A stretch of 64,000 nt of DNA, taken from assembly GCF_000424005.1 (NCBI RefSeq), contig NZ_AUJB01000017.1:62001-126000 (forward strand). The letters are read 5' to 3'. The translations under genes were made by a program, and so were the position numbers. Below are positions 1-9,853 of the stretch, piece after piece. Every line of letters starts with the position of its first letter. The first letter of the stretch is position 1. The stretch is from Pseudobutyrivibrio ruminis CF1b (GTDB taxonomy: Bacteria > Bacillota > Clostridia > Lachnospirales > Lachnospiraceae). The notes below the pieces were generated by a model that saw only the letters and a list, made by a program, of their open reading frames with translations, ran no database searches and was not told the origin of the DNA.

Positions 1-154
1 CGATGTCGTACTTTGTGATAAATCCTTCATCAACAAGAATGTCTGCAATTGCAAGCTTCATCTTTGATGCAGGAATATCTACTGTATCATGTTTTGCAGT
101 GTTTGCATTACGGATTCTTGTAAGCATATCTGCTATTGGATCACTCATATTCAT
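1..154 (-). CDS. rpsH: Ribosomal protein S8, 3' end cut off by window edge
   Basis: Encodes the first 51 residues of S8 (begins [17 protein letters not shown]), a 30S protein that binds 16S rRNA helix 21 and in many bacteria represses the spc operon. The start is the ATG at 154, 11 nt after an AGGAGG-type site; a second ATG six bases on is too far from it. It follows rpsN in the ribosomal operon. The C-terminal part lies outside the window. Confidence 0.95.
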   Translation of the reverse strand, partial: MNMSDPIADMLTRIRNANTAKHDTVDIPASKMKLAIADILVDEGFITKYDI

Positions 155-195
155 GATGCAAATTTCCTCCTAATTTTCAATCTGTGCTCGTTATC

Positions 196-381
196 TTACC
201 ATGAAGCTTTCTTAACGCCTGGGATCTGACCCTTGTAAGCTAACTCACGGAAACATACTCTACAAATACCATACTTTCTAAGGTATGCATGTGGACGACC
301 GCAGATTTTGCAGCGGCTATATTCCTGTGTAGAGAACTTAGCTGCGCGCTGCTGCTTAACTTTCATTGACTTCTTTGCCAT
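196..381 (-). CDS. rpsN: Ribosomal protein S14, zinc-binding type Z
   Basis: A 61-residue S14 of the short zinc-containing class, located in the head of the 30S subunit. Two CxxC pairs (CKIC and CRVC, about residues 24-27 and 40-43) form the zinc ribbon. The reading frame stays open further upstream, but MAKKSMK is the family start and has a good AGGAAAG-type site. It lies between rplE and rpsH, the usual spc order. The zinc form means this copy depends on zinc supply; whether a zinc-free paralogue exists elsewhere cannot be seen. Confidence 0.96.
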   Translation of the reverse strand: MAKKSMKVKQQRAAKFSTQEYSRCKICGRPHAYLRKYGICRVCFRELAYKGQIPGVKKASW

Positions 382-391
382 AACTTTCCTC

Positions 392-937
392 CTATGCTTC
401 CTTAGCGAAAGGCATATTGAATAAACGAAGTAATTCTCTTGCCTCTTCATCTGTCTTAGCTGTAGTTACGAAGATGATATCCATACCACGAGTCTTGTCG
501 ATCTTATCGTACTCGATCTCAGGGAAGATAATCTGCTCCTTGATACCAAGTGCATAGTTACCTCTACCATCGAAGGAATTAGGATTTACACCTCTAAAGT
601 CACGTACACGTGGGAGTGCAAGATTGATGAGACGATCTGCGAACTCGTACATCTTCTCTCCACGAAGTGTAGTCTTACATCCGATTGCCATACCTTCACG
701 AATCTTGAAGTTAGCAACAGAATTCTTAGCCTTTGTTGTAACAGCTTTCTGGCCTGTAATCTTTTCCATATCATTAACTGCAGACTCAAGAAGCTTTGCG
801 TTGTCCTTTGCCTCGCCAACACCCATGTTGACAACGATCTTTTCGATCTTAGGAACTTCCATAATATTCTTGTATCCAAACTTCTCTACCATTGCTGGTA
901 CGATCTCATTAAGATACTGATCTTTTAATCTACTCAA
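392..937 (-). CDS. rplE: Ribosomal protein L5
   Basis: The 181-residue L5 binds 5S rRNA and forms part of the central protuberance of the 50S subunit. Full family length, with typical segments ([10 protein letters not shown] near residue 35; [12 protein letters not shown] near 127). The start codon is TTG at 937, nine bases after AAGGAG; no ATG is available near it, so a weak initiator appears to be used. It lies 22 nt after rplX in the same transcript. Confidence 0.96.
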   Translation of the reverse strand: MSRLKDQYLNEIVPAMVEKFGYKNIMEVPKIEKIVVNMGVGEAKDNAKLLESAVNDMEKITGQKAVTTKAKNSVANFKIREGMAIGCKTTLRGEKMYEFADRLINLALPRVRDFRGVNPNSFDGRGNYALGIKEQIIFPEIEYDKIDKTRGMDIIFVTTAKTDEEARELLRLFNMPFAKEA

Positions 938-959
938 CGAACTGTTCTCCTTTCTTCAA

Positions 960-1271
960 TTAGTCAATCACTTCGCCAGTCTTCTTAGCGAAACGGACTT
1001 TCTTATCTCCGTCCATCTTGAAGCCAACGCGTGTAGGCTGACCGTTATGAAGTAACATAACATTTGAAGCATCGATAGGAGCTTCCTGCTCGATGATACC
1101 GCCTGCCTGGTTAGCCATGCTAGGCTTAACATGACGCTTAACCATGTTAACACCTTCAACTGTAACGGTGTTATTCTTCTTATCTACTGCGATAACCTTA
1201 CCTTCGTTGTTAACATCGCCACCAGCAATGACACGAACTGTATCGCCCTTTTTAATTTTCATAGTTGCCAT
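960..1271 (-). CDS. rplX: Ribosomal protein L24
   Basis: A 103-residue L24, an early 50S assembly initiator that binds 23S rRNA domain I. It has the KOW motif at the N-terminus (MKIKKGDTVRVIAGGDVNNEG). The frame is open for 14 codons further upstream, but the ATG at 1271 (MATMKIK) sits nine bases after AGGAGG and is taken as the start. It lies between rplN and rplE. Confidence 0.95.
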   Translation of the reverse strand: MATMKIKKGDTVRVIAGGDVNNEGKVIAVDKKNNTVTVEGVNMVKRHVKPSMANQAGGIIEQEAPIDASNVMLLHNGQPTRVGFKMDGDKKVRFAKKTGEVID

Positions 1272-1284
1272 TCTACTCTTCCTC

Positions 1285-1653
1285 CTACAATACTTCTGGA
1301 GCGAGAGAAACAATCTTCATGAACTGCTTCTCACGAAGCTCTCTAGCTACAGGTCCAAAAATACGAGTTCCTCTTGGAGTCTTGTCATCTTTGATGATGA
1401 CTGCAGCATTTTCATCAAACTTGATATAAGAACCATCTTTACGACGGGCACCTTTAACTGAACGAACAACTACTGCCTTAACAACGTCACCCTTCTTTAC
1501 AACGCCACCTGGTGTTGCATCTTTAACGGTAGCAGTAATTACGTCGCCGATATTGGCATATCTTCTTGTAGATCCACCCATAACACGGATAACAAGGATT
1601 TCCTTTGCTCCTGTATTATCGGCTACCTTTAATCTACTTTCCTGTTGTACCAT
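1285..1653 (-). CDS. rplN: Ribosomal protein L14
   Basis: A 122-residue L14, a highly conserved 50S protein that contacts 16S rRNA at an intersubunit bridge and is the docking site of RsfS. It begins [18 protein letters not shown] and has the usual family length. It lies between rpsQ and rplX in spc-operon order, with an AGGAGG-type site upstream. Confidence 0.97.
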   Translation of the reverse strand: MVQQESRLKVADNTGAKEILVIRVMGGSTRRYANIGDVITATVKDATPGGVVKKGDVVKAVVVRSVKGARRKDGSYIKFDENAAVIIKDDKTPRGTRIFGPVARELREKQFMKIVSLAPEVL

Positions 1654-1671
1654 TATAGTAGCCTCCTTTAA

Positions 1672-1926
1672 TTATTTTGCTCTTTCGATTACTTCTACAA
1701 GTCTCCATCTCTTATCCTTAGAGAGTGGTCTTGTCTCCATAACCTTTACAGTATCTCCGATGTGAGCATCGCCGTTCTCATCGTGAGCCTTAAGCTTATA
1801 TGTCTTCTTAACGATCTTGTTGTAAAGTGGATGCTTTACATTGTCACGGATTGCAACAACGATTGTCTTATCCATCTTGTCGCTTACAACAACACCTGTA
1901 CGTGTTTTTCTTAAGTTTCTTTCCAC
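1672..1926 (-). CDS. rpsQ: Ribosomal protein S17
   Basis: An 84-residue S17, an OB-fold primary 16S rRNA-binding protein. Recognisable by [14 protein letters not shown] near residue 11. The start codon is GTG at 1926, preceded by AAAGGAG. It lies 40 bases after rpmC, closing the S10-type half of the cluster. Confidence 0.96.
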   Translation of the reverse strand: MERNLRKTRTGVVVSDKMDKTIVVAIRDNVKHPLYNKIVKKTYKLKAHDENGDAHIGDTVKVMETRPLSKDKRWRLVEVIERAK

Positions 1927-1966
1927 GTCTTTGTTCTCCTTTCAAATAGTTAAGATCCAAAACTAA

Positions 1967-2173
1967 TTATGCGTTCTTCTCAGCTTCTGTGATAACAGTC
2001 TGAATACGAGCGATGTTACGACGAACCTCACGGATTCTTGCTGTATTGTCTAACTGATTTGTAGCATTCTGGAATCTTAAGTTGAAAAGTTCTTTCTTAG
2101 CTTCTACGAGCTGAGCGTTAAGCTCTGCTACTGAAGTGTTCTTTAAATCTTCTACGTACTTTGTATTCTTCAT
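1967..2173 (-). CDS. rpmC: Ribosomal protein L29
   Basis: A 68-residue L29, a small helical-hairpin protein near the exit of the 50S peptide tunnel and part of the binding site for SRP and trigger factor. Its ATG overlaps the TAA of rplP by one base (TAATG), so translation is probably coupled to L16. Confidence 0.96.
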   Translation of the reverse strand: MKNTKYVEDLKNTSVAELNAQLVEAKKELFNLRFQNATNQLDNTARIREVRRNIARIQTVITEAEKNA

Positions 2174-2601
2174 TATGCTTCACCGCCTTCTAAATCCTCA
2201 CGGGAAACTATCTTGCACTTGCAAGGAAGTTTATGTGTAGCGAGACGAAGTGCTTCTCTAGCAACTTCCTCAGATACTCCTGAGATCTCGAATAATACAC
2301 GGCCCGGCTTAACAACAGCTACCCAATATTCAAGTGTACCCTTACCTGAACCCATTCGAGTTTCAGCAGGTTTTGCAGTAACTGGCTTGTCTGGGAAAAT
2401 CTTGATCCAAACTTTACCACCACGCTTAATGTAACGTGTCATAGCGATACGAGCTGCTTCGATCTGGTTTGACTTAATCCAAGCTGGCTCCATTGCAACG
2501 ATACCATACTCACCGTATGAAATCTTATTTCCTCTTGAAGCTTTACCAGCCATGTTTCCACGGAACTGTTTTCTATGCTTCGCTCTCTTTGGCATTAACA
2601 T
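2173..2601 (-). CDS. rplP: Ribosomal protein L16
   Basis: A 142-residue L16, needed for the peptidyl-transferase and A-site region of the 50S subunit. It contains the family segment [19 protein letters not shown] near residue 82. The frame is open 16 codons further upstream; the ATG at 2601 ([11 protein letters not shown]) is 11 bases after GGAGG and one base past the rpsC stop, so it is preferred. Confidence 0.96.
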   Translation of the reverse strand: MLMPKRAKHRKQFRGNMAGKASRGNKISYGEYGIVAMEPAWIKSNQIEAARIAMTRYIKRGGKVWIKIFPDKPVTAKPAETRMGSGKGTLEYWVAVVKPGRVLFEISGVSEEVAREALRLATHKLPCKCKIVSREDLEGGEA

Positions 2602-2602
2602 A

Positions 2603-3262
2603 TTATTCGGCTCCTCCTTCCACATTCTTCTTCTTTGGAAGTACTTCACCCTTATAGATCCATACCTTTACGCCAACCTTACCATAAGTAGTGTCAGCCT
2701 CAGCGAATCCATAATCAATATCAGCACGGAGTGTCTGAAGTGGAATAGTACCTTCGTTGTAAGACTCGCTACGTGCCATATCAGCACCACCAAGACGACC
2801 TGAACAGCTTGTCTTGATACCCTTGATGCCAGTCTTCATTGCTCTTGACATGCAAGACTTCATTGCTCTACGGAAAGATACACGGTTCTCAAGCTGACCT
2901 GCAATGTTCTCAGCAACAAGCTGTGCATCACGATCTGGTCTCTTGATTTCCTTGATATCTACAACAAGCTTATCGCTTGTCTGCTTCTGGAGCTCTGTCT
3001 TAATCTTGTCGATTTCAGCGCCGCCCTTACCGATAACTACGCCAGGCTTTGCTGTATAAACTGTAACCTTAACTCTACCAGCAGCACGCTCGATTTCAAT
3101 CTTAGAAACGCCTGCAGCATAAAGCTTCTTCTTAAGAAATTTTCTGATATTATAGTCTTCAACTAAGTAGTCTGAGAAGTTCTCGCCCTCAGCATACCAC
3201 TTAGAATCCCAGTCCTTAATAACACCGACTCTTAAGCCATGAGGATTAACTTTCTGTCCCAT
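2603..3262 (-). CDS. rpsC: Ribosomal protein S3
   Basis: A 219-residue S3, part of the mRNA entry channel and its helicase activity. It has the KH domain with the GxxG loop ([10 protein letters not shown] near residue 75) and the C-terminal segment ([12 protein letters not shown] near 157). It lies directly upstream of rplP and ends two bases before its start, implying coupled translation. Confidence 0.97.
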   Translation of the reverse strand: MGQKVNPHGLRVGVIKDWDSKWYAEGENFSDYLVEDYNIRKFLKKKLYAAGVSKIEIERAAGRVKVTVYTAKPGVVIGKGGAEIDKIKTELQKQTSDKLVVDIKEIKRPDRDAQLVAENIAGQLENRVSFRRAMKSCMSRAMKTGIKGIKTSCSGRLGGADMARSESYNEGTIPLQTLRADIDYGFAEADTTYGKVGVKVWIYKGEVLPKKKNVEGGAE

Positions 3263-3273
3263 GTTTTGCCTCC

Positions 3274-3663
3274 TTAATTTTTCTGATCAAGCACTACTGT
3301 GATGTGGCTCATTCTCTTTTCGATTCTGTAAGCTCTACCCTGTGCTCTTGGTCTGATTCTCTTCATTGTAGGTCCCTTGTTTGCATAGCACTCAGCTACT
3401 ACGAGGTCCTTACGATCTAAGCCGTTATTGTTCTCAGCGTTTGCAATAGCAGACTTAAGTAATTTTTCTATAACGCTTGAAGCGTATCTTGGATTGTACA
3501 TTACGATAGCAAGTGCTGTATCAACATCCTTACCACGAATGGCATCAAGTACGAAACAAGCCTTCTGAACTGACATTCTAGCATAAGATAACTTTGCTGA
3601 AGGTCTTGTATCCTTTACATCGTTTCTCTCACGTTTAATTTGAGATCTATGTCCCTTAGCCAT
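3274..3663 (-). CDS. rplV: Ribosomal protein L22
   Basis: A 129-residue L22 that lines the peptide exit tunnel; changes in its extended loop alter macrolide sensitivity in other bacteria. The tunnel-tip region ([15 protein letters not shown] near residue 99) is intact. It lies between rpsS and rpsC, with a GGAGT-type site upstream. Confidence 0.96.
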   Translation of the reverse strand: MAKGHRSQIKRERNDVKDTRPSAKLSYARMSVQKACFVLDAIRGKDVDTALAIVMYNPRYASSVIEKLLKSAIANAENNNGLDRKDLVVAECYANKGPTMKRIRPRAQGRAYRIEKRMSHITVVLDQKN

Positions 3664-3685
3664 GATTAAAACTCCTTTCTGTTAA

Positions 3686-3967
3686 TTAGCGTACCTTTGA
3701 CTTCTTTTCGTCCTTGCCGTGACCTCTGTAGGTTCTTGTAGCAACGAACTCACCAAGCTTGTGTCCAACCATATCTTCTGTTACGTATACTGGAACATGC
3801 TTTCTTCCGTCATGTACTGCAATTGTATGTCCAACCATCTGTGGGAAGATTGTAGAACGACGTGACCATGTCTTGATAACTGACTTGTCGCCGTTTGCGT
3901 TCATAGCGTCAACCTTCTTTAATAAGCTTGCATCAGCAAATGGTCCTTTTTTTAATGAACGTGCCAT
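3686..3967 (-). CDS. rpsS: Ribosomal protein S19
   Basis: A 93-residue S19, which forms a complex with S13 in the 30S head near the A and P sites. It begins [12 protein letters not shown] and contains the conserved [22 protein letters not shown] segment in the second half. Strong AAGGAGG site, 11 nt after rplB in the operon. Confidence 0.97.
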   Translation of the reverse strand: MARSLKKGPFADASLLKKVDAMNANGDKSVIKTWSRRSTIFPQMVGHTIAVHDGRKHVPVYVTEDMVGHKLGEFVATRTYRGHGKDEKKSKVR

Positions 3968-3978
3968 GTGTATCCTCC

Positions 3979-4821
3979 TTACTTGATTGCTCTACCATCG
4001 CGTCTTCTTACGATGAGCTTGTTAGACTGCTTATGTTTCTTTCTAGTCTTGAGACCAAGAGCAGGCTTGCCCCAAGGTGTACATGGACCTGGACGTCCGA
4101 TAGGAGCGCGGCCCTCACCACCACCATGTGGATGGTCATTAGGGTTCATAACAGAACCACGAACTGTAGGTCTGATACCCATGTGTCTCTTACGACCAGC
4201 TTTACCAATCTTAACAAGGTTGTGATCACCGTTACCGATAACACCGATAGATGCGCGGCAGTTAAGAGGTACCATTCTCATTTCGCCTGAAGGAAGACGA
4301 AGTGTTGCATACTTTCCTTCCTTAGCCATGAGCTGAGCTGAGTTACCAGCTGAACGAACAAGCTGTCCGCCACGACCTGGATAAAGCTCGATATTGTGAA
4401 TAAGTGTACCAACTGGAATCTTCTCAAGTGGTAAGCAGTTACCAACTCTAACTTCAGCGTCAGCACCGTTCATAACTGTCATGCCGTCTGTAAGACCAGC
4501 TGGAGCAAGGATGTAAGCCTTCTCACCATCTGCGTAGCAGATAAGAGCGATGTTAGCTGTTCTGTTTGGATCGTACTCGATACCGATAACCTTTGCAGGA
4601 ACTCCATCCTTATTTCTCTTGAAATCGATAAGTCTATATTTCTGTCTATTACCGCCACCGTGGTGTCTTACGGTAATCTTACCCTGATTGTTACGACCAG
4701 CGTGCTTCTTAAGTGAAACAGTAAGTGACTTCTCTGGAGAGTTCTTTGTGATCTCTGAGAAATCTGAACCAGTCATATTTCTTCTCGAAGGTGTATATGG
4801 GTTATATGTCTTAATTCCCAT
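3979..4821 (-). CDS. rplB: Ribosomal protein L2
   Basis: A 280-residue L2, one of the oldest 50S proteins, needed for subunit joining and peptidyl transfer. The C-terminal loop [20 protein letters not shown] (near residue 227) carries the conserved His next to the catalytic centre. Normal length, with good AAAGGAG spacing. An 86-nt gap without a clear signal separates it from rplW. Confidence 0.97.
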   Translation of the reverse strand: MGIKTYNPYTPSRRNMTGSDFSEITKNSPEKSLTVSLKKHAGRNNQGKITVRHHGGGNRQKYRLIDFKRNKDGVPAKVIGIEYDPNRTANIALICYADGEKAYILAPAGLTDGMTVMNGADAEVRVGNCLPLEKIPVGTLIHNIELYPGRGGQLVRSAGNSAQLMAKEGKYATLRLPSGEMRMVPLNCRASIGVIGNGDHNLVKIGKAGRKRHMGIRPTVRGSVMNPNDHPHGGGEGRAPIGRPGPCTPWGKPALGLKTRKKHKQSNKLIVRRRDGRAIK

Positions 4822-4907
4822 TTTGATTCTCCTTTCAAAAACTCGTTTATTGTCGTGCTCGACTGCACATAAAATTAATTAACTCTTGTCTATAAAAGAC
4901 CTAAATC

Positions 4908-5207
4908 TTAAAGACCTGAGAAAATCTCGATGTCTTTGCTATCAGCTGTAAGCTGTACGATAGCCTTCTTTGTCTTTGCTGTCTTTCCGTAAGTCATTCC
5001 ACGTCTCTTTGTCTTACCATCAGCGTTCATTGTGTTAACTGATGCAACCTTTACTCCGTCGAACATCTTCTCAACAGCTTCCTTAATCATAGTCTTGTTA
5101 GCTTCTGGATGAACAAGGAATGTATACTTCTTCTCAGCCATTGCGTTCATAGACTTCTCTGTGATTACAGGCTTAAGGATTACGTCATAGTACTGTACGT
5201 TTGCCAT
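4908..5207 (-). CDS. rplW: Ribosomal protein L23
   Basis: A 99-residue L23, the docking point for trigger factor and SRP at the tunnel exit. It shows the family start [13 protein letters not shown]. Its ATG overlaps the rplD stop (TAATG), so it is probably translated by ribosomes finishing L4. Confidence 0.96.
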   Translation of the reverse strand: MANVQYYDVILKPVITEKSMNAMAEKKYTFLVHPEANKTMIKEAVEKMFDGVKVASVNTMNADGKTKRRGMTYGKTAKTKKAIVQLTADSKDIEIFSGL

Positions 5208-5827
5208 TATGCATACACCTCCTGAATCTGATCAACAGCAGCCTTTGTTACTACTACTGTGTTGTACTTAAGGATGTCATATACGTTGATTGTGTTTGTA
5301 AGAGCTGTCTTAACTGTAGGAATGTTCTTTGCAGACATTACTACGTTCTGATCGTTTGTATCAAGAACTACGAGAGCCTTCTCAACGTTAAGGTTTGTAA
5401 GAACCTTTGCGAAATCCTTTGTCTTAATAGAATCAAGCTTAAGCTCGTCAACAACGATGAACTTGTTCTCGTTAACAACTGAAGTAAGTGCAGACTTAAG
5501 AGCTGCTCTCTTCTCCTTCTTGTTAAGCTTGAATGAATAATCTCTTGGAGTTGGTGCGAATACTACGCCACCACCTGTCCACTGTGGAGATCTTGTAGAA
5601 CCCTGTCTTGCATGACCTGTTCCCTTCTGTCTCCAAGGTTTTCTACCACCACCAGAAACCTCAGAACGAGTCTTAGCCTTCTGTGTTCCCTGACGGTTAT
5701 TTGCAAGCTGCTGGACAACTGCCATGTGCACTAAGTGCTCATTGATCTCAACTGCGAAGATGCTATCGTTAAGATCCATGCTGCCAACTTCTTTGCCTTC
5801 CATATTAAATACGGATACTTTAGCCAT
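5207..5827 (-). CDS. rplD: Ribosomal protein L4
   Basis: A 206-residue L4. The extended loop with [18 protein letters not shown] (about residues 60-77) reaches the tunnel wall. In Escherichia coli L4 also represses the S10 operon by binding its leader. Here two structured regions (7017-7272 and 6541-6704) could be targets of such control, which is an inference only. AGGAGG site upstream. Confidence 0.96.
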   Translation of the reverse strand: MAKVSVFNMEGKEVGSMDLNDSIFAVEINEHLVHMAVVQQLANNRQGTQKAKTRSEVSGGGRKPWRQKGTGHARQGSTRSPQWTGGGVVFAPTPRDYSFKLNKKEKRAALKSALTSVVNENKFIVVDELKLDSIKTKDFAKVLTNLNVEKALVVLDTNDQNVVMSAKNIPTVKTALTNTINVYDILKYNTVVVTKAAVDQIQEVYA

Positions 5828-5856
5828 TGCTAAGTTCCTCCTTTCCTATCGTAAGA

Positions 5857-6540
5857 TTACTTTCCTGCTTTAACTGACTCTTTGATTGTTACAAGAGACT
5901 TCTTTGGTCCTGGAACAGCACCCTTTACTAAAAGCAGATTGTTTTCAACGTCAACACGTACAATCTCAAGATTCTGGATTGTAACTCTTGTTCCGCCCAT
6001 CTGACCAGGCATACCCTTGCCCTTGAATACACGGCTAGGTGATGAACATGCACCGTTTGAACCCTGGTGTCTGTGGAACTTAGAACCATGAGCCATAGGT
6101 CCTCTGTGCTGACCTAATCTCTTGATAGCACCCTGGAATCCCTTGCCCTTTGATGTTGCTGTAGCGTCAACCTTGTCGCCAGCCTCAAAGATATCAGCCT
6201 TGATTTCCTGAGCGAGTGCGTAATCTGCACAATTATCAAATCTGAACTCTCTAACAAATCTCTTTGGCTCAACACCAGCCTTATCGAAGTGACCCTTCTC
6301 TGGCTTGTTTACGCCATTGCGATGAATGATTTCTTTGCGTCCGTTAGCATCCTTATTAACAAGCTTAACCTTCTTGTCAACAAAGCCAACCTGAACTGCA
6401 TCGTAACCGTCGTTCTCTACTGTCTTGATCTGTGTAACAACACATGGGCCAGCAGAAAGTACAGTTACAGGAATAAGCTCGCCGCCTTCATTGAAGACCT
6501 GAGTCATTCCGACCTTTGTAGCTAAAATAGCTTTCTTCAT
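5857..6540 (-). CDS. rplC: Ribosomal protein L3
   Basis: A 227-residue L3, an assembly initiator whose loops reach the peptidyl-transferase centre ([19 protein letters not shown] near residue 123). The frame is open five codons further upstream, but the ATG at 6540 ([14 protein letters not shown]) follows TGGAGG at the right distance. Unusually, 164 nt containing structure separate it from rpsJ. Confidence 0.96.
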   Translation of the reverse strand: MKKAILATKVGMTQVFNEGGELIPVTVLSAGPCVVTQIKTVENDGYDAVQVGFVDKKVKLVNKDANGRKEIIHRNGVNKPEKGHFDKAGVEPKRFVREFRFDNCADYALAQEIKADIFEAGDKVDATATSKGKGFQGAIKRLGQHRGPMAHGSKFHRHQGSNGACSSPSRVFKGKGMPGQMGGTRVTIQNLEIVRVDVENNLLLVKGAVPGPKKSLVTIKESVKAGK

Positions 6541-6704
6541 TTTTCTTACCTCCATTTTCTACAGCGGAACGCTTCTTGCCCATACTATGGGGTAGCGGAA
6601 CCGTTCATCCTAGAACAGTGTCATATAAGTGGAACTAGATAAGAAATCTAAGTTGCTTCTATATAAAACCATCTTGGATGTTAACTAAAATTGGTTGAAC
6701 TCAA
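6541..6704 (-). promoter_or_regulatory. Structured spacer between rpsJ and rplC, possible regulatory leader
   Basis: This 164-nt spacer is long for an S10 operon. On the transcribed (minus) strand it holds a short hairpin CCCATA-G-TATGGG, flanked on both sides by direct copies of GTTCCGCT, a further GTTC/GAAC hairpin, and then the L3 ribosome site. It could be an L3/L4 autoregulatory leader or a processing site. No family was recognised, so function is inference. Confidence 0.4.
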
Positions 6705-7016
6705 TTACTTGTTCTTGATGCTGATCTCAACACCTGCTGGCATCTCTAACTTAGAAAGTGCCTCAACAGTCTTCTGTGTTGGGTCGATGACATCAATCAA
6801 TCTCTTATGAGTTCTCTGCTCGAACTGCTCACGAGAGTCCTTGTACTTATGTACAGCTCTAAGAATTGTAACAACTTCCTTCTTTGTTGGAAGAGGTACT
6901 GGACCACTAACCTGTGCTCCGTTCTTCTTAACAGTCTCGATGATTTTCTTGGCAGATGAATCTACTAACTCATGATCATAAGCCTTGAGTGTGATTCTCA
7001 TAACTTGATTTGCCAT
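6705..7016 (-). CDS. rpsJ: Ribosomal protein S10 (NusE)
   Basis: A 103-residue S10, both a 30S head protein and, as NusE, part of the antitermination complex with NusB. First gene of the operon. The frame is open 28 codons further upstream into the leader, but [16 protein letters not shown] is the family start and follows AAGGAGGAG. Conserved [17 protein letters not shown] near residue 36. Confidence 0.96.
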   Translation of the reverse strand: MANQVMRITLKAYDHELVDSSAKKIIETVKKNGAQVSGPVPLPTKKEVVTILRAVHKYKDSREQFEQRTHKRLIDVIDPTQKTVEALSKLEMPAGVEISIKNK

Positions 7017-7272
7017 AAAAAAAGTCTCCTCCTTTTTCGTTTTTTCTGACTTCTGAAAAATCGAACAAGTGGCGACTGTACACTTACCCGTGTGTATCAT
7101 GGTTTAAAACTCAAAGTTCGAACCAAGTTCTCACACGTCGTCTCCGCGAATGCGGACGGTTTTCTGTTGTACAGTGACTTGTCGTCAGTTTCCTAACTTG
7201 ACATTCGCTCCACGGAAAACCAACTCAAAACTGAGTTGCAACCTCACGCTTCATAGCTATCATGTCACAGCA
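7017..7272 (-). promoter_or_regulatory. 5' leader of the S10 operon
   Basis: About 250 nt between the promoter and rpsJ. On the minus strand it contains a clear hairpin CAACTCA-GTTT-TGAGTTG (plus-strand about 7216-7233), a CCGC-ATTC-GCGG hairpin, and other paired segments. Long structured leaders in S10 operons are known sites of ribosomal-protein feedback in other bacteria. Here the role and ligand are inferred only. No protein of its own is evident, although short frames cross it. Confidence 0.5.
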
Positions 7273-7278
7273 AGTTAT

Positions 7279-7307
7279 AATATACACGCGAACAGGGGTA
7301 TATGCAA
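7279..7307 (-). promoter_or_regulatory. Promoter of the ribosomal operon
   Basis: On the minus strand: -35 TTGCAT (7302-7307), 17-bp spacer, -10 TATATT (7279-7284), followed by the structured leader and rpsJ. Good match to a sigma-A promoter. Confidence 0.65.
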
Positions 7308-7398
7308 GAAAAAGATGAAAAAAATTGTATTTTATTAGGTACAATTTTTAGAACCACTAAATCTAGTAGATGAATTGATATTTTTAAACTAGAAATCA

Positions 7399-7426
7399 TT
7401 GAAGATTAATAATCTTTAAGTATAAT
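7399..7426 (+). promoter_or_regulatory. Putative promoter of the methyltransferase gene
   Basis: TTGAAG (7399-7404), 16-bp spacer, TATAAT (7421-7426), about 64 bp before the gene. The rest of 7308-7489 is AT-rich spacer with no other feature seen. Confidence 0.5.
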
Positions 7427-7489
7427 AGTCAAGGCAAAGAGTTTTGTAAAGACTTATTTCATTATTATATAGAAAGCAAGGTATCAAAT

Positions 7490-8377
7490 ATGCAACCAGC
7501 TAATAATTGGAAAGATTACGAAATAATAGACTGTAGCTCAGGCGAGAAGCTGGAGCGCTGGGGAGACTATGTTCTTCTTCGTCCAGACCCACAGGTTATC
7601 TGGAACACAAAAAAGAAGTCTCCTTATTATAAGAAGCTAAACGCTCACTATCATCGTTCAAACAAAGGTGGCGGCGAGTGGGAGTTCTTTGACTTACCAG
7701 AGCAGTGGACTATCAGCTACCCTATCTGTGATAAGAATCTCACATTCAATCTTAAGCCATTCGCATTTAAGCACACTGGTCTCTTCCCAGAGCAGGCTGT
7801 TAACTGGGATTGGTTTTCTTCTATTATAAATAAGGAAATCAAAGAGAAGAATCGTCCGGTAAAAGTACTTAACCTTTTCGCTTACACAGGTGGTGCTACA
7901 CTTGCTGCAGCTGCAGCCGGTGCTCAGGTCACTCACGTTGATGCGTCTAAGGGTATGGTTCAGTGGGCAAAAGAGAACGCTGCTTCTTCCGGTCTTGCTG
8001 ATGCTCCTATTAGATGGCTTGTAGATGACTGTCGTAAGTTTGTTGAAAGAGAGATTCGTCGTGGAAATAAATACGACGGTATTATCATGGATCCTCCTTC
8101 ATATGGAAGAGGTTCAAAAAATGAGGTGTGGAAGATTGAAGATGATATCTTCCCATTCATCCAGCTTTGCGAAGAGATTCTTGCTGATGATGCTCTCTTC
8201 TTCCTGGTTAACTCATACACAACAGGCCTCCAGCCTGCAGTTCTAAATTATATGATTAGCACTGCTCTTCTTAAGAATCATCCTGGTGAAGTTACAGCAG
8301 ACGAGATTGGACTTCCTGTTACTGAATCAGGACTTGTGCTTCCATGTGGAGCCAGTGGTAGATGGGTAAGAAAGTAA
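7490..8377 (+). CDS. SAM-dependent methyltransferase, RlmI/RlmK-like
   Basis: A 295-residue cytosolic methyltransferase of the Methyltrans_SAM group (PF10672-like), related to 23S rRNA m5C/m2G enzymes. SAM-binding motif I is VLNLFAYTGGATLAAAAAG (about residues 125-143), with the acidic motif II residue in THVDASKG, and motif IV is IMDPPSYGRG (about 202-211). The PUA domain of full RlmI is not evident, so this is the shorter class. The substrate is probably rRNA, but that is inferred. Transcribed alone from its own promoter; an AAG-rich weak ribosome site precedes the ATG. Confidence 0.85.
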   Translation: MQPANNWKDYEIIDCSSGEKLERWGDYVLLRPDPQVIWNTKKKSPYYKKLNAHYHRSNKGGGEWEFFDLPEQWTISYPICDKNLTFNLKPFAFKHTGLFPEQAVNWDWFSSIINKEIKEKNRPVKVLNLFAYTGGATLAAAAAGAQVTHVDASKGMVQWAKENAASSGLADAPIRWLVDDCRKFVEREIRRGNKYDGIIMDPPSYGRGSKNEVWKIEDDIFPFIQLCEEILADDALFFLVNSYTTGLQPAVLNYMISTALLKNHPGEVTADEIGLPVTESGLVLPCGASGRWVRK

Positions 8378-8477
8378 TGACACATTATAATAAGAAGAAA
8401 CACAAAATTTAACTATCATTTTGTATTCTGATTAGACTATAATATCTACCATATCTATATAGAAGGAAAATAATTTT

Positions 8478-9848
8478 ATGAATGAATCGACAACTATGAA
8501 TCCACTTGGAACCGAGCCAGTTGGAACACTTCTTAGAAAATTTGCTATACCAAGTATCATCGCTATGCTTGTAGGTTCACTTTACAACATGGTGGACCAG
8601 TTATTCATAGGAAACTTTGTAGGTCCTCTTGGAAATGGTGCCACAAATATCCAGTTTCCACTTTCGATTTTGAATGTAAGTATCGCTTTACTTTGCGGTA
8701 TCGGTGCTGCTTCCACATTCAATCTTGCAATGGGACGTGGCGAGACAGAAAAAGCCGGATATTATATAGGAAATGCTGTTTCACTTATGCTCGTCGGAGG
8801 CTTGGCCCTCACTGTTATTACAGAAGTTGCTCTCAAGCCTATCCTTTTAGGATGCGGCGCTACTGAGAATATTCTTCCTTATGCAATGGAATACTCTCGT
8901 ATCTGTGCATTAGGATACCCACTGTTTATCCTTTCAGCCGGTGGTGCTCACATCGTAAGAGCTGATGGCAGCCCAAATATGACAATGGCCATCAACATGA
9001 CTGGTGCCATTATCAATACCATTCTTGATTTCCTTTTCGTTGCTGTATTTGGATGGGAGATGACAGGTGCGGCTGTTGCCACAATCATTGGACAGTGTAT
9101 TTCAGGTATCATGGTTCTTGTATACCTTACAAAGTTTAAGACTGTTAGATTAGAGAAAAAGCATTTTGTTCCAAATCTTCACATGATTGGTGCCATTGCA
9201 TCTCTTGGTACTGCACCTTTCATTAATCAGATTGCTATGATGCTTGTTCAGATTGTTATGAATCACGTAATGGGTCACTATGGTGCTCAGTCAATTTACG
9301 GACCAGATATTCCAATTACATGTGCTGGAATCATTTCAAAGGTAAATGGAATCTGCTTCTCATTTATCATTGGTATCTCACAGGGATTACAGCCAATTAT
9401 CAGCTTTAACTACGGAGCTCAGAATTACAAACGTGTTAAGCAGGCTTACAATCTTGCCATTAGAATTGCAGCCGCTTTAGCTATTTTCTTCTGGGCAAAC
9501 TTCCAGCTGTTCCCAAGACAGATTGTTTCGATCTTTGGTTCAGGTAGCGAATTATACTTTGATTTCTGTACAAAGTACTTCCGAATCTTCCTTGTAGGAT
9601 TATTCACATGCTTCCTTCAGCCATTGTCATCAAACTTCTTTACATCAATTGGTAAGCCTCAGAAGGGTGTATTCATGTCCCTCACAAGACAGGTGCTTTT
9701 CCTTACACCACTTATCATTGTCTTACCTTTAATCTTTGGATTCAACGGAGTTCTTTACGCAGGACCAATTGCAGATGCTCTTTCATTTACAATTTGCTAC
9801 ATCCTCGTAAAGCGCGAATTCAATCATCCAGAATTTAAAAACTGCTAA
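8478..9848 (+). CDS. MATE-family multidrug/cation exporter
   Basis: A 456-residue, 12-helix membrane protein made of two homologous six-helix halves, typical of MATE exporters that expel cationic compounds using Na+ or H+ gradients. The N-terminal GTLLRKFAIPSIIAMLVGSLYNMVDQ segment and the mirrored second-half segment (GISQGLQPIISFNYGAQ near residue 312) mark the family, closest in style to the DinF/MepA-like group. It follows the methyltransferase by 100 bp, with its own AGAAGG site. Ends at a shared bidirectional terminator. Substrate unknown. Confidence 0.92.
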   Translation: MNESTTMNPLGTEPVGTLLRKFAIPSIIAMLVGSLYNMVDQLFIGNFVGPLGNGATNIQFPLSILNVSIALLCGIGAASTFNLAMGRGETEKAGYYIGNAVSLMLVGGLALTVITEVALKPILLGCGATENILPYAMEYSRICALGYPLFILSAGGAHIVRADGSPNMTMAINMTGAIINTILDFLFVAVFGWEMTGAAVATIIGQCISGIMVLVYLTKFKTVRLEKKHFVPNLHMIGAIASLGTAPFINQIAMMLVQIVMNHVMGHYGAQSIYGPDIPITCAGIISKVNGICFSFIIGISQGLQPIISFNYGAQNYKRVKQAYNLAIRIAAALAIFFWANFQLFPRQIVSIFGSGSELYFDFCTKYFRIFLVGLFTCFLQPLSSNFFTSIGKPQKGVFMSLTRQVLFLTPLIIVLPLIFGFNGVLYAGPIADALSFTICYILVKREFNHPEFKNC

Positions 9849-9853
9849 AAAAT

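Noticed and set aside
7150-7338. Plus-strand frame of 62 codons across the S10 leader
   Set aside because: No ribosome site, and it runs antisense through a promoter and structured leader.
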